A stretch of 64,000 nucleotides of DNA from JAPOXK01 sp965220315 (GTDB lineage Bacteria > Chloroflexota > Dehalococcoidia > Bin125): the NCBI GenBank assembly GCA_965220315.1, contig CBDCPP010000001.1, positions 496,001-560,000 on the forward strand, read 5' to 3'. This document shows positions 44,253 to 52,387 of the stretch, piece by piece (position 1 is the stretch's first letter; each line of letters opens with the position of its first letter). A program made the translations under genes and the position numbers. The notes beneath the pieces are model-generated. The model was not told the DNA's origin and ran no database searches. It worked only from the letters and a program-made list of their open reading frames with translations.

Positions 44253-44870
44253 GTGGCTGCTGCGCAGGGGCAAGTGAATATAACGTTGCCCCAGACACTT
44301 GTATCTCTGAGTGAGGAGGCACATCGCTGCCGTCGCTGTCCTGATATGAGGGCAGGATCGAGTGTGCTGGGGCCGGCGAACGGACCGGCGCCAGCGCCGG
44401 TGATGTTTGTGGCGGAAGCGCCAGGCTATCTAGGTGCGGTGCGCAGTGGCGTGCCCCTGCGGGGCGACCGCAGCGGTGACAACTTCGAGCGCTACTGTGC
44501 GGTGGCCGGCATTGATCGGGAGGCGGTGTTCGTGACCAATGCGGTGTTATGCCACCCACCCGGCCTGCGAGGTGGCAACCGGACGCCCGGCGCGAGCGAG
44601 GTAGCCGCCTGCTCGCGATTCCTTCGCCGGCAGATCGAGCTTGTCGATCCGTCGTTGGTGGTGGCGCTTGGGCGAGTGGCCTTGGATGCACTGGACAGGA
44701 TTGAGCCGCATAGGCTGCGGTTTGGTGTCGATGCTGGACGGATCGAACCGTGGGTAGAACGGCACGTCGTGTCGCTATATCACCCGTCGGGGTTGACGAT
44801 GGGTCGGCGGTCGCGTGCGCAGCAGGACGCCGACTACCGCGTAGTCGCCGCTTGGCTGGCGGAGCGCTGA
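44253..44870 (+). CDS. Uracil-DNA glycosylase, family 4/5-like
   Basis: 205 residues from GTG 44253. RCRRCPDM, LCHPPG and a further Cys in VAACSRFL give four cysteines for a 4Fe-4S cluster; FVAEAPGYLGAVRSGVPL is motif A and LYHPSGLTMG motif B. EAPG here lacks the usual E/D-rich extension after it, so the exact subfamily is open. It removes uracil from DNA in base-excision repair. Confidence 0.82.
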   Translation: MAAAQGQVNITLPQTLVSLSEEAHRCRRCPDMRAGSSVLGPANGPAPAPVMFVAEAPGYLGAVRSGVPLRGDRSGDNFERYCAVAGIDREAVFVTNAVLCHPPGLRGGNRTPGASEVAACSRFLRRQIELVDPSLVVALGRVALDALDRIEPHRLRFGVDAGRIEPWVERHVVSLYHPSGLTMGRRSRAQQDADYRVVAAWLAER

Positions 44871-44902
44871 GGGGCGCGCTCAAACAGCGGAGCATGTGAT
44901 CT

Positions 44903-45727
44903 GTGGAATTCGACGCCCTGCCGTATGTGCTGTTCTTAGTACTAGCCGAGCTGGCGTTGGGCACGAGCATGGTGCTGCTGGCCGTGGACGTGCGGGGAAA
45001 TTCATCCGTTGGGTTCGTGCGGGCCACGGCGCTGATGGTGCCGCCGGTGATGGGACTGGCGCTGTGGTTGGCGCTGGAGCTGGACGGGGTCTCCGTGAAC
45101 GGCTACCGACTGGACGCAGGCCCGCGTGACCTGATCGCGGTACTGCTGGCAGTCGCTACTGGGCTGAGCGTGCTGTACCCCGCGCTGCTCTATGCAAAGC
45201 GCCTCCGCGCGGGCCGGGTGGCGGCTGTTTTCTTGGCGGTGCTGGCGGTGGCGGTGTTGGTGCTGCTCGCCATGATGCTGCGCCTGCCGGCGTGGAACTT
45301 CGGGCTAGTGTTCGTGAGCCTGTTGGCGGGCACGCTGACGTTAGGGCTGGCCGCAGTCGGCTTGAGCCTGGGCCACTGGTATTTGGTGACGCCGCGACTG
45401 CCCGCGAAGCCGCTTAATGAGGTGACCTTCTTTCTTCTCGTGCTTCTGACGGTTCAGGTGCTGTTGTTGGCTCTGGCCTTGGTGGCGCCGGTCGACGAGC
45501 AGCCGTCGGGGGGGCGGGGTGTGGCGATTGAGGAGAACCGAGCGTTCTGGCTGCGCGTGGGTGTGGGCCTCGCGTTCTCGCTGGTTCTGGGGTGGATGGC
45601 GTGGTCGTCGTCGCGGATCCGATCCATGATGTCGGCGACGGGGCTGCTATATCTGCTGACGGGGGCGGTCCTGGCGGGCGAGCTGCTCGCGCGGGCGTTG
45701 CTTTTCGATAGTGGCCGCGCCGTCTGA
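44903..45727 (+). CDS. Multi-pass membrane protein of unknown function
   Basis: 274 residues from GTG 44903. About eight hydrophobic helices can be seen, beginning YVLFLVLAELALGTSMVLLA. A His sits in LGLAAVGLSLGHWYLVTPRL, a possible haem or quinone ligand. I do not recognise the family, and the neighbours (a glycosylase and an HD protein) give no functional hint. Confidence 0.7.
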   Translation: MEFDALPYVLFLVLAELALGTSMVLLAVDVRGNSSVGFVRATALMVPPVMGLALWLALELDGVSVNGYRLDAGPRDLIAVLLAVATGLSVLYPALLYAKRLRAGRVAAVFLAVLAVAVLVLLAMMLRLPAWNFGLVFVSLLAGTLTLGLAAVGLSLGHWYLVTPRLPAKPLNEVTFFLLVLLTVQVLLLALALVAPVDEQPSGGRGVAIEENRAFWLRVGVGLAFSLVLGWMAWSSSRIRSMMSATGLLYLLTGAVLAGELLARALLFDSGRAV

Positions 45728-45747
45728 ATTGGCCGGAAGGGGGATAT

Positions 45748-46332
45748 ATGGATAATCCGACGCGTGCCGACGCCTGGACGTTGCTTTGTGTGTTCACGCA
45801 GTCCGACTCGCTGCGGAAGCACGCGCGCTGCGTGGCGGGAGTGATGCGGATCTTTGCAGGGAAGACGGGAGCAGACGAGGAGCAGTGGGAGATCGCGGGG
45901 ATGCTGCACGACTTCGATTACGAGCAGTATCCCGATGTGAACGAGCACGCGCGCGTCGGTGCGCGCATCATGCGCGAGCGGGGCTGGCCGGAGATCCTGG
46001 CACGGGCGGTGGAATCCCATAACCCGGCGACGGGGGTTTCACGCGATTCGGCGCTGGAGAAGACGCTGTACGGCGTGGACGAGCTGTCCGGATTCATTGC
46101 GGCGGTGGCGTTGGTGCGGCCATCGAAGTCGCTCCACGATGTCAAGGTGAAGTCGGTGCGGAAGAAGCTGAAGGAGCCGGCCTTCGCACGCGCGGTGAAT
46201 CGGGACGATATCACCAACGGCGCGGAAGAGTTGGGTGTCGAGTTGAACGCTCATATAGGAGAGGTGATCGAGGCGATGCAGGGCATCGCGGATGAGATCG
46301 GGTTGGCGGGAGAGGCTGCGGGAGCGAGTTAG
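45748..46332 (+). CDS. HD-domain phosphohydrolase-like protein
   Basis: 194 residues from ATG 45748 with GGAAGGGGG upstream. SLRKHARCVAGVMR (first His), WEIAGMLHDFDYEQYP (HD pair), AVESHN and YGVDELSGF (late Asp) are the metal ligands of an HDIG-type domain. Substrate unknown; a nucleotide phosphohydrolase is the usual guess. The region 46333-46594 after it holds nothing I can name. Confidence 0.82.
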   Translation: MDNPTRADAWTLLCVFTQSDSLRKHARCVAGVMRIFAGKTGADEEQWEIAGMLHDFDYEQYPDVNEHARVGARIMRERGWPEILARAVESHNPATGVSRDSALEKTLYGVDELSGFIAAVALVRPSKSLHDVKVKSVRKKLKEPAFARAVNRDDITNGAEELGVELNAHIGEVIEAMQGIADEIGLAGEAAGAS

Positions 46333-46594
46333 GACTGCCCGCCGATCCGATCCATGCGGGACGGGTTTTCTCGCTCGTCCGGCCAGTTCAGAATGGCTGC
46401 CTCGGTGCGCTCAGGTCTTTCTTTTCATATAGGGAGTTGCCTGCTTGCGGAGGGCCGCTAAGCGGGGTTTGAGGTGAGCGATCCAGGAGGAGTCTGAGGA
46501 AGTGGCATTATCCGGCTGCCCCTAGTTGAATAGATCGACAAGCGCCTACCAGTATTGGATGCGGGCGCAGGCCACTCGTCCTGCAAAGCCGCGC

Positions 46595-47647
46595 TCAGCG
46601 GCGCGTCTCGTCGACGATGTCCTGGGCGCCGGCGTCAAAGGTGAGGCCGGGTGGGAGCGGCGGCTCTTGTCCTGAGGCGAAACGCCGCGGCGGGGGCTTG
46701 CGCTGGGGCTCGGCCGCGGCGACCGGCGCCTTTTTCTGCGCCGGTTTGCTGGGGCGGTCGGCTTGCTTGCTGCTGGTTCGGGGCTTTCGCTCGCTGACTG
46801 GGGGGAGATCGGCGGGCGCTTTCCACTCCGGCCGCGCGTGGTCCAGGAGTTTCTCGATGCCCTCGAGACCCTCGGCGATGCGGGGGCCGTACCACGTGAG
46901 CCAGCGTCCGTCGCAGAGAAAGAGCCGATCGCCGCGGACCGCGCGGAGATTACTGAGGACGCGCAGCTCGTCGCGATGGCGCGGGCGGAAGCGGTAGGGT
47001 TCGTCTGGGAGCAGGACTACTTCAGGGTCCGCGGCCTTGATCTCGGCGAGGCTTACCTGGGGATAGCGCGCGCCGCGGGGGTGGCTCTCGAACACGTTCT
47101 CCCCGCCCGCGAGTCGGATCAGGTCACCGGCGTAGGTGGCGCCGGCGACGGCCATGTAGGGGTTGCGCCAGATGGGGCAGAAGACGCGGACGCGGCGGCG
47201 GGTTTGGTTCAGCGTTTCTTGCCGCTCGACCGCCTCATTCATCTCTCGCACGATTCTGGGGCTGGCCGGAGTGCCGACCAACTCGCCGATCGTTCGGAAC
47301 TCGTCGATCGCTTCGCGCACGCTGCGGGGATAGCCGACGAACACAGTGAGGCCGGCGTCGATCAGGGCCTCGACATCTTGCCGGCGGTTCTCCTCAATGT
47401 TGGCGAGCACGAGGTCGGGCTTGAGCGCGGCGATGGCGTCGATGTCTGGGTCCTTGGTGCCCCCTACTTTGCGCAAGGCGGCGGTGAGGTCCGCAGGTTC
47501 GGCGCAGAACTTCGTGACGGCGACGAGCTTGTGTCCTTGCCCGAGCGTGGCGACGGCTTCCGTGACGCTGGGGACGAGCGAGACTACCCGCGCGGGGGGG
47601 CGCTCCAGGGTGACGGTGCGGCCCAAGGCATCGGTGGCGGAGGGCAT
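46595..47647 (-). CDS. BtuF-like metal/cobalamin-binding protein with basic Pro-rich tail
   Basis: 350 residues from ATG 47647. DALGRTVTLERPPARVVSLVPSVTEAVATLG is the periplasmic-binding (helical-backbone) start; VVLLPDEPYRFRPRH and LFLCDGRWLTWYGPRIAEGLEGIEKL close the fold. No signal peptide or lipobox precedes it, so it is probably cytoplasmic or exported otherwise. The final 70 residues are Lys/Pro/Arg-rich. It lies divergently from the ECF sigma gene and is separated from it by 172 bases. Ligand: cobalamin, haem or metal chelate, not resolvable. Confidence 0.75.
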   Translation of the reverse strand: MPSATDALGRTVTLERPPARVVSLVPSVTEAVATLGQGHKLVAVTKFCAEPADLTAALRKVGGTKDPDIDAIAALKPDLVLANIEENRRQDVEALIDAGLTVFVGYPRSVREAIDEFRTIGELVGTPASPRIVREMNEAVERQETLNQTRRRVRVFCPIWRNPYMAVAGATYAGDLIRLAGGENVFESHPRGARYPQVSLAEIKAADPEVVLLPDEPYRFRPRHRDELRVLSNLRAVRGDRLFLCDGRWLTWYGPRIAEGLEGIEKLLDHARPEWKAPADLPPVSERKPRTSSKQADRPSKPAQKKAPVAAAEPQRKPPPRRFASGQEPPLPPGLTFDAGAQDIVDETRR

Positions 47648-47752
47648 GAACCCGTAGGAAACCTCTTGATCACTGAAGGACGGCGCCGAGTATAGCACCC
47701 GGCCGCAGGCCGTCCCCACGTCTGTCCCCTACGTGCTACCTGTGCTGTACAT

Positions 47753-47780
47753 GGAACCGCCGCTGCCGGTGGATCGTAGG
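47753..47780 (+). promoter_or_regulatory. ECF-type promoter of the sigma gene (autoregulation)
   Basis: GGAACC (47753-47758), 16 bases, CGTAGG (47775-47780), 40 bases before the GTG at 47820. The -35 hexamer and spacer length are identical to those of three lipoprotein promoters. Most ECF sigma factors activate their own operon, which fits. Confidence 0.65.
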
Positions 47781-47819
47781 GTATGTAAAGGCGGAAGCAT
47801 CCTCGGGTATCCTCCCAAG

Positions 47820-48470
47820 GTGGAACGTGCCGAGCGAAGCGATGAAGCATTGATGGAGGCGATCGGCGCACAGGACGTGCAAGCTTTCGAGGCGCTCTAC
47901 GACCGTTACGCCCGGTTGGTTTACTCCACCGCTTACGGCGTCTTGGAAGACGCGCAAAGTGCCGAAGACGTTTCACAGGAGGTATTCGCGCGGCTGTGGA
48001 AAGCGCCACAGCGCTATGTGGCCGCGCGCGGCAAGCTCTTCAGTTGGCTGCTGAGCGTGACGCGGAACCAGGCGATCGATGAGTACCGCGCGCGACGGCG
48101 GCGGACGCGTAACGAGCGGCAGATCATCGACCAGTCGGCGAGCGCACTGCTCGCGGATACGTCTACGTCTGGGGATTTCCATTGGGTGGAGCTGCGCGAT
48201 CAACGAGCGTTGGTGCGGGAGGCGCTCGGGACGCTGCCGCCGGAGCAGCGCACGGCGATCGCCCTGGCCTACTACAAAGGCATGACGCAGTCGGAGATCG
48301 CGGCGGCGCTGGATACGCCGTTGGGCACGGTGAAAACGCGCATTCGCTTGGGGATGCAGAAGCTGCGGACGCAGCTGGATGGGCGGGTGGGGACGCTGGA
48401 GGTCGCTGAGCCGCTGCGGGGCGAGACAACGGCGACCAGCGGTCAAGAGGGCGCGGAGGGATCGGCGTGA
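47820..48470 (+). CDS. ECF RNA polymerase sigma factor (SigK-like)
   Basis: 216 residues from GTG 47820 (ATG 47852 region is an alternative; the longer frame from 47733 would run through the promoter). Sigma-2 is seen as ALYDRYARLVYSTAYGVL and AEDVSQEVFARLW, sigma-4 as LPPEQRTAIALAYYKGMTQS followed by EIAAALDTPLGTVKTRIRLG. Partnered with an RskA-like anti-sigma 4 bases overlapping, it belongs near the SigK group that respond to envelope or redox signals. Its likely targets are described as promoters in this window. Confidence 0.9.
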   Translation: MERAERSDEALMEAIGAQDVQAFEALYDRYARLVYSTAYGVLEDAQSAEDVSQEVFARLWKAPQRYVAARGKLFSWLLSVTRNQAIDEYRARRRRTRNERQIIDQSASALLADTSTSGDFHWVELRDQRALVREALGTLPPEQRTAIALAYYKGMTQSEIAAALDTPLGTVKTRIRLGMQKLRTQLDGRVGTLEVAEPLRGETTATSGQEGAEGSA

Positions 48471-49327
48471 GAGGCGGCGAAGACGCGCGCGGGGAGCGGC
48501 ACGCGGCCGCAACGGAATTGCTGGCGGAGTATGCGCTCGCCGCTCTCGATCCGGAAGAGCGCGCCGTCGTCGAACGGCATCTCGATGATGGCTGCGAGGA
48601 CTGTGGCCGGACGTTGGCATCGTTCCAGAGGGTCGCTGGCGCGCTGGCGCTCGCGACGCCGCTGGTAACGCCGGCTGTGCGGCTCAAGCAGCGCGTTCTC
48701 GCGCAAGCGGTCCGGGTGGAGACCCCGGCAAAGAGGCAAGGGAGCGGTCTTCTGGCAAGCGTCGGAAGTGCGTCCTGGCTCAGCGCGTTCCGGCGTCCCG
48801 GCGGGACGGCGGCGATGGCGGCGTCGGTCGGCGTGGCTGCCGTGGTTGGGCTGGCGACCTGGAATGCCGTGCTGCACGATCGCGTCGGCGAACTGGAGGG
48901 CGAGAGCAGCGTGCTGGCGGTACCCGTTCAGGAGATCACACTGGAGGAGGGCGGCCCGCGCGTCGCGACGGAGGAGGCACTGTTCTCGCTCTCCGAGCCG
49001 GATACCGAGATCATGTCGTTGCGCCGCACCGAGATGACGCCGGCGGCCAAGGCGCGCATGATCTGGGAGCCACAGAAACGGGTCTACACACTGGTCGCGG
49101 ACGGGTTGCCGCCGACGGTGGAGGGCACGGTCTATATCGTGTGGGTGGAGACGGCGGATGGCGGCAGGCGGGTCGGGCATTTCTACGTTGATCAGTCGGG
49201 GCGTGGCTTCGTGCGCCGCTACTTGGAGGATCAGATGGATGAGGCGACGGGACTCGTCGTGACGTTGGAGCCCGGTATGCACGTGGGCCAACGTACGACG
49301 GACCCGGTGCTGCTGCTCGACTACTAG
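48467..49327 (+). CDS. Anti-sigma factor, RskA-like (ZAS domain, one membrane helix)
   Basis: 286 residues from GTG 48467, overlapping the sigma stop (GTGA). The N-terminal zinc-binding anti-sigma domain reads ELLAEYALAALDPEERAVVE with His38, Cys43 and Cys46 (H-x4-C-x2-C). One membrane segment lies near 105-130 (AAMAASVGVAAVVGLATW). The extracytoplasmic RskA domain follows (VYTLVADGLPPTVEGTVYIV, VGHFYVDQSGRGFVRRYLED). Known RskA proteins are released by proteolysis to free the sigma factor; the protease is not in the window. Confidence 0.88.
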   Translation: MRGGEDARGERHAAATELLAEYALAALDPEERAVVERHLDDGCEDCGRTLASFQRVAGALALATPLVTPAVRLKQRVLAQAVRVETPAKRQGSGLLASVGSASWLSAFRRPGGTAAMAASVGVAAVVGLATWNAVLHDRVGELEGESSVLAVPVQEITLEEGGPRVATEEALFSLSEPDTEIMSLRRTEMTPAAKARMIWEPQKRVYTLVADGLPPTVEGTVYIVWVETADGGRRVGHFYVDQSGRGFVRRYLEDQMDEATGLVVTLEPGMHVGQRTTDPVLLLDY

Positions 49328-49408
49328 ATCTTGCTCGATTGGTTTACGTTTAGCGAGCCGGGCCAAACTGCTAGGTTACGGCTTTTCCAAGCAGGCGACG
49401 GAGAACTT

Positions 49409-50263
49409 ATGGCGCTTGCATCCGAAGCTGTGCGAGATGAAACGGCTCCGCAGGCGGCTGCCGCTGCGATCGCGGTGGAGCAGCTGACGACGGGGTACGC
49501 CGGTCATCATCCGGCGATCGAAAAGGTCGAGTTCACCATTCCGCCCGGGGAGCTCGTAGGGCTGATCGGTCCCAACGGCGCGGGCAAGAGCACGCTGATC
49601 AAGGCGCTGCTGGGGTTGATCGAGCCTTGGCAGGGTCGCGTGCGGGTGTTGGGTGAGGATCCGGCCGAGGCGCGGCCGCACGTGGGTTACATGCCGCAGG
49701 CGGAGCAGGTGGATTGGAACTTCCCGGCGACGGTGGGCGACGTGGTGGCGATGGGCGCGTACCGGCCGTGGTTCAGGCGGCAGCTGCCGCGCCGCCGCGT
49801 GTCGCGGACGACTATTACGGCCGCGATGGAGCGCGCGGGCGTGCGGGCTTTGGAGAAGCGGCAGATCGCGGAGCTCAGCGGCGGCCAGCAGCGGCGTGTG
49901 CTGCTGGCGCGGGCCCTGGTGAAGGATCCGGCGGTCTTCATCTTGGACGAGCCGGCCGCCGGGCTCGATGCGGGCGTTGAAGAGGAGATGTTGGATCTCT
50001 TCGACGCACTGGTGGCGGAGGGGAAGACGCTGATCGTCGCAACGCACGACATCGCCTGCGTCTACCGGCGCTACAACCGGGCGTTGTTGCTGGACCAGCG
50101 CTTGGTGGCACAAGGGCCGCCGCAAGAGGTCCTGACGGAGGAGACGCTGACGGGGGCCTTCGGACGCCACGTGATGGTGTTCGAGGTAGGGCAACAGACG
50201 TACGCGGCGGAACCACACGCACACCCGCACGCGCGCCATCTATCGGAATTCGAGAGCCACTAG
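49409..50263 (+). CDS. Metal-type ABC transporter ATP-binding protein
   Basis: 284 residues from ATG 49409 with GGAG six bases upstream. Walker A GLIGPNGAGKSTLIKAL, Q-loop YMPQAEQVDWNFPATVGDVV (the VDWNFP segment is typical of Mn/Zn/Fe ATPases), signature ELSGGQQRR, Walker B VFILDEPAAGLD and switch ATHD. The C-terminus is His-rich (EPHAHPHARH), common in metal transporters. No permease or solute-binding partner adjoins it; the BtuF-like gene is 1.8 kb away and divergent. It follows the anti-sigma by 81 bases and may share its transcript. Confidence 0.9.
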   Translation: MALASEAVRDETAPQAAAAAIAVEQLTTGYAGHHPAIEKVEFTIPPGELVGLIGPNGAGKSTLIKALLGLIEPWQGRVRVLGEDPAEARPHVGYMPQAEQVDWNFPATVGDVVAMGAYRPWFRRQLPRRRVSRTTITAAMERAGVRALEKRQIAELSGGQQRRVLLARALVKDPAVFILDEPAAGLDAGVEEEMLDLFDALVAEGKTLIVATHDIACVYRRYNRALLLDQRLVAQGPPQEVLTEETLTGAFGRHVMVFEVGQQTYAAEPHAHPHARHLSEFESH

Positions 50264-50374
50264 ACGCCGGCGATCTCCACTGAGCGTCCTTGCGAGGAAC
50301 ACGCCGGTCGTGGGGTCCTGGTCGAGGTGCGGACGCCGCTTGGGTTCAAAAGGTGGTGAGGCTCGCGCGCGGCC

Positions 50375-51752
50375 TCATGGCGCGTAGGGGGGTTCGAAGA
50401 GGCTGCGCGTGATCGCGAGGACGGCGTCGGTGTTGCTGCCCCGCAGGCTGGGGTCCAGCCCGATCACGGAGTAGATGCTCTGCGTCGCTACGTCGTGGAC
50501 CCGGACCAGCACCCTTATGGTGGGGGTGTGGAGCGGACCCTCCGGGCTGTACTGGACCGTTGCCGGGCGGCCGCTGATCCAGCGCGTCTCGCGGACGTAC
50601 TCGCGCGTCCCGTCCGTACTCCGCCCGGCGGCAGCCATCCTCCACGTTCCCGGCCCCAACAGGGCCTCGCCGCAGATCCGCACGGCCGTGTAGCCATCGG
50701 CGTCCGAGTAGGTCGCGCAGTAGCCGTAATTGACGTCCAATCCCCCCGTGAAGGCGTAGCTGAAGGTCCACCCCGCCGGCAGGGCGGGCTCGCGCCAGTA
50801 GGGGTAGCCGCGCGCCCCGGTCACGTCGTGCGTCTCGGCATAGGGGCCCGGGTAGGGGGGCGCCCCTTCGGGCAGCGCGTACGTCTCGCCCGGATCGGTC
50901 GCCCCCGTCCAGTCCTCCGGCACGACTTGGAGGATCCCGTGGCGGATGGGGGTGGTGAGGCTGGTGCCGCCCAGGTCGGGCAGGGCGCTCCAATCCAGGG
51001 TGGCGGCGGTGGTCCGCGACGGCGCCCGAGCAGCCGGTGAAGGCGTAGGTGATCCACTTGACGGCCAAGAGCTTCTGGGGCGCCATGCCCGCGGGGTCGG
51101 GCTGGACATCGGCCACCTGGTAGCGCACGAAGCAGTCGCTGGTCTGGCGCCACTCGAAGAGGTCGCCGGGATCGACGGCGGCGTAGCGATCCGCCTGCGT
51201 AACGCCGTGGGCGTCGGTAGTGTGGATGAGGAGGGCGGCAGTAGTGCCGTCGCGCAGCTCCTCGTAGGTGGCGACGGTGCTGGTCGGATCGTCCGGATCA
51301 GTCAGGAAGGCGTAGTGGCCCGGCGCCGCCACGGTGCCGCTCAAATCGTAGGTGTCGTAGAGGAGGAGCGTAGGCGCGGGCTCCGGGGCCGGGACCGCTG
51401 ATGGCGACGAGGAGGGTTCCGGTGGCGCTGCCGTCGGTTCCGAGGCGCCTGTCGCGGGTGACCCAGGCGCGTCGGGTGACGGGGATGCCTCGGACACAAC
51501 TGGCTCGAGCGGTTCCTGGGTGGGGACAGCGGAGGGATCTATCGGAGGTTGCGGCATCTCCGTCGGTGGGGCAGGCGTGGCCGGCGCGGGTGGCTCGACC
51601 GGCACCGTGGTCGGCGCCGCGGTCTCAGCGGGTGTGGGAGATGAGTTGCCGTTGGGGGAGCCGCTGCACGCCGCCAGACTGCTCGCCAGGGCCAGCGCGA
51701 GGACGGCTGCGAGCAGGCAGCGCCGCGATCGTCGTGCACGCCGCACCGGCAT
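50375..51752 (-). pseudogene. Pro/Thr-rich lipoprotein paralog with one apparent frameshift
   Basis: ATG 51752 begins MPVRRARRS, a basic start and lipobox (ALASSLAACSGS), then about 100 residues of Pro/Thr/Ala linker. The globular part (YDLSGTVAAPGHYAFL, DLFEWRQ, CFVRYQV, YAFTGCSG) is in this frame to about 51030. From there a second frame encodes TTAATLDWSALPDLGGTSL and continues to the stop at 50375. The paralog reads CSGP at the joint, so one extra base near 51025 would restore the frame. It shares the first nine residues with the lipoprotein at 13415-15724 and its domain with 12095-13404. Function unknown, surface-exposed. Confidence 0.72.
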
Positions 51753-51780
51753 GGCGCCTCGTTCGTCCGTCCTTTTCTAG

Positions 51781-51809
51781 GTTAACGCTGTTGCTGAAGG
51801 TGTGGTTCC
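51781..51809 (-). promoter_or_regulatory. ECF-type promoter of the lipoprotein paralog
   Basis: Minus strand: GGAACC, ACACCTTCAGCAACAG, CGTTAAC, with the start codon 28 bases downstream. The spacer is 16 bases as at 15753-15781, and 22 of 29 positions match that site. Confidence 0.75.
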
Positions 51810-51952
51810 GCGCGCCGCCGCACCGGCGCTTGCGCGCGGCACACCTCTCCCGCCGGGCCGGCGCGCTTCCTCGCTTCTGTTCGATCCCCTCCGCGGATAG
51901 AGGTACGCATCAATCACCTGGAGTTCGGGCGGAACGTGGGCTCATGAGCGGT

Positions 51953-52369
51953 TCAGTCCGACCACTCTCCTTCAATGATGCGCTGACGGCCGGCGAAGCC
52001 GGTGCTGATCTCGTGCCACCAGTGGATGGTTGGCTCTCCACGGCGCCAGCAGAGATAGACGCGGCGGCCCTCGCGCAAGGCGGGGAAGTCCAGTAACCCT
52101 TGCTCCGGGTCTTTGAGTTCGGCGCCGAGCTCGTGTAGGGCTTGGAGCAGGCGCCGTAGATCCGCGCCGAGTTCCGCGGCTTCCCGCTCTTGCTCGCGCG
52201 TATCCGCATGGGCAGAGCCGCCGTTGGAGGCGGCGGAGCGCCGGATCGTCTCCATGATGCTCTGGAGGGTTTGCAAGCGGCGCTGCTTGGTCGTGAACTC
52301 TTCGATGATCGGCGCGACTTGCGGGATCAGGCTGCGCGCTTCTGCCAGTGTGAAGATGCGTTCAGACAT
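51953..52369 (-). CDS. DUF2203 family protein
   Basis: 138 residues from ATG 52369. FTLAEARSLIPQVAPIIEEF, GLLDFPALREGRRVYLCWR and EPTIHWWHEISTGFAGRQ match DUF2203, a small family common in Chloroflexota and Deinococcota with an unknown role. An internal helical region (QTLQSIMETIRR) may pair as a coiled coil. It follows the chloride channel by 18 bases, so the two form an operon. Confidence 0.85.
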   Translation of the reverse strand: MSERIFTLAEARSLIPQVAPIIEEFTTKQRRLQTLQSIMETIRRSAASNGGSAHADTREQEREAAELGADLRRLLQALHELGAELKDPEQGLLDFPALREGRRVYLCWRRGEPTIHWWHEISTGFAGRQRIIEGEWSD

Positions 52370-52387
52370 GCGTGCCCTCCAGGGCGC

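Noticed and set aside
46333..46594. Possible terminator near GGACGGGTTTTCTCGCTCGTCC
   Set aside because: The arms pair imperfectly and no T-run follows.
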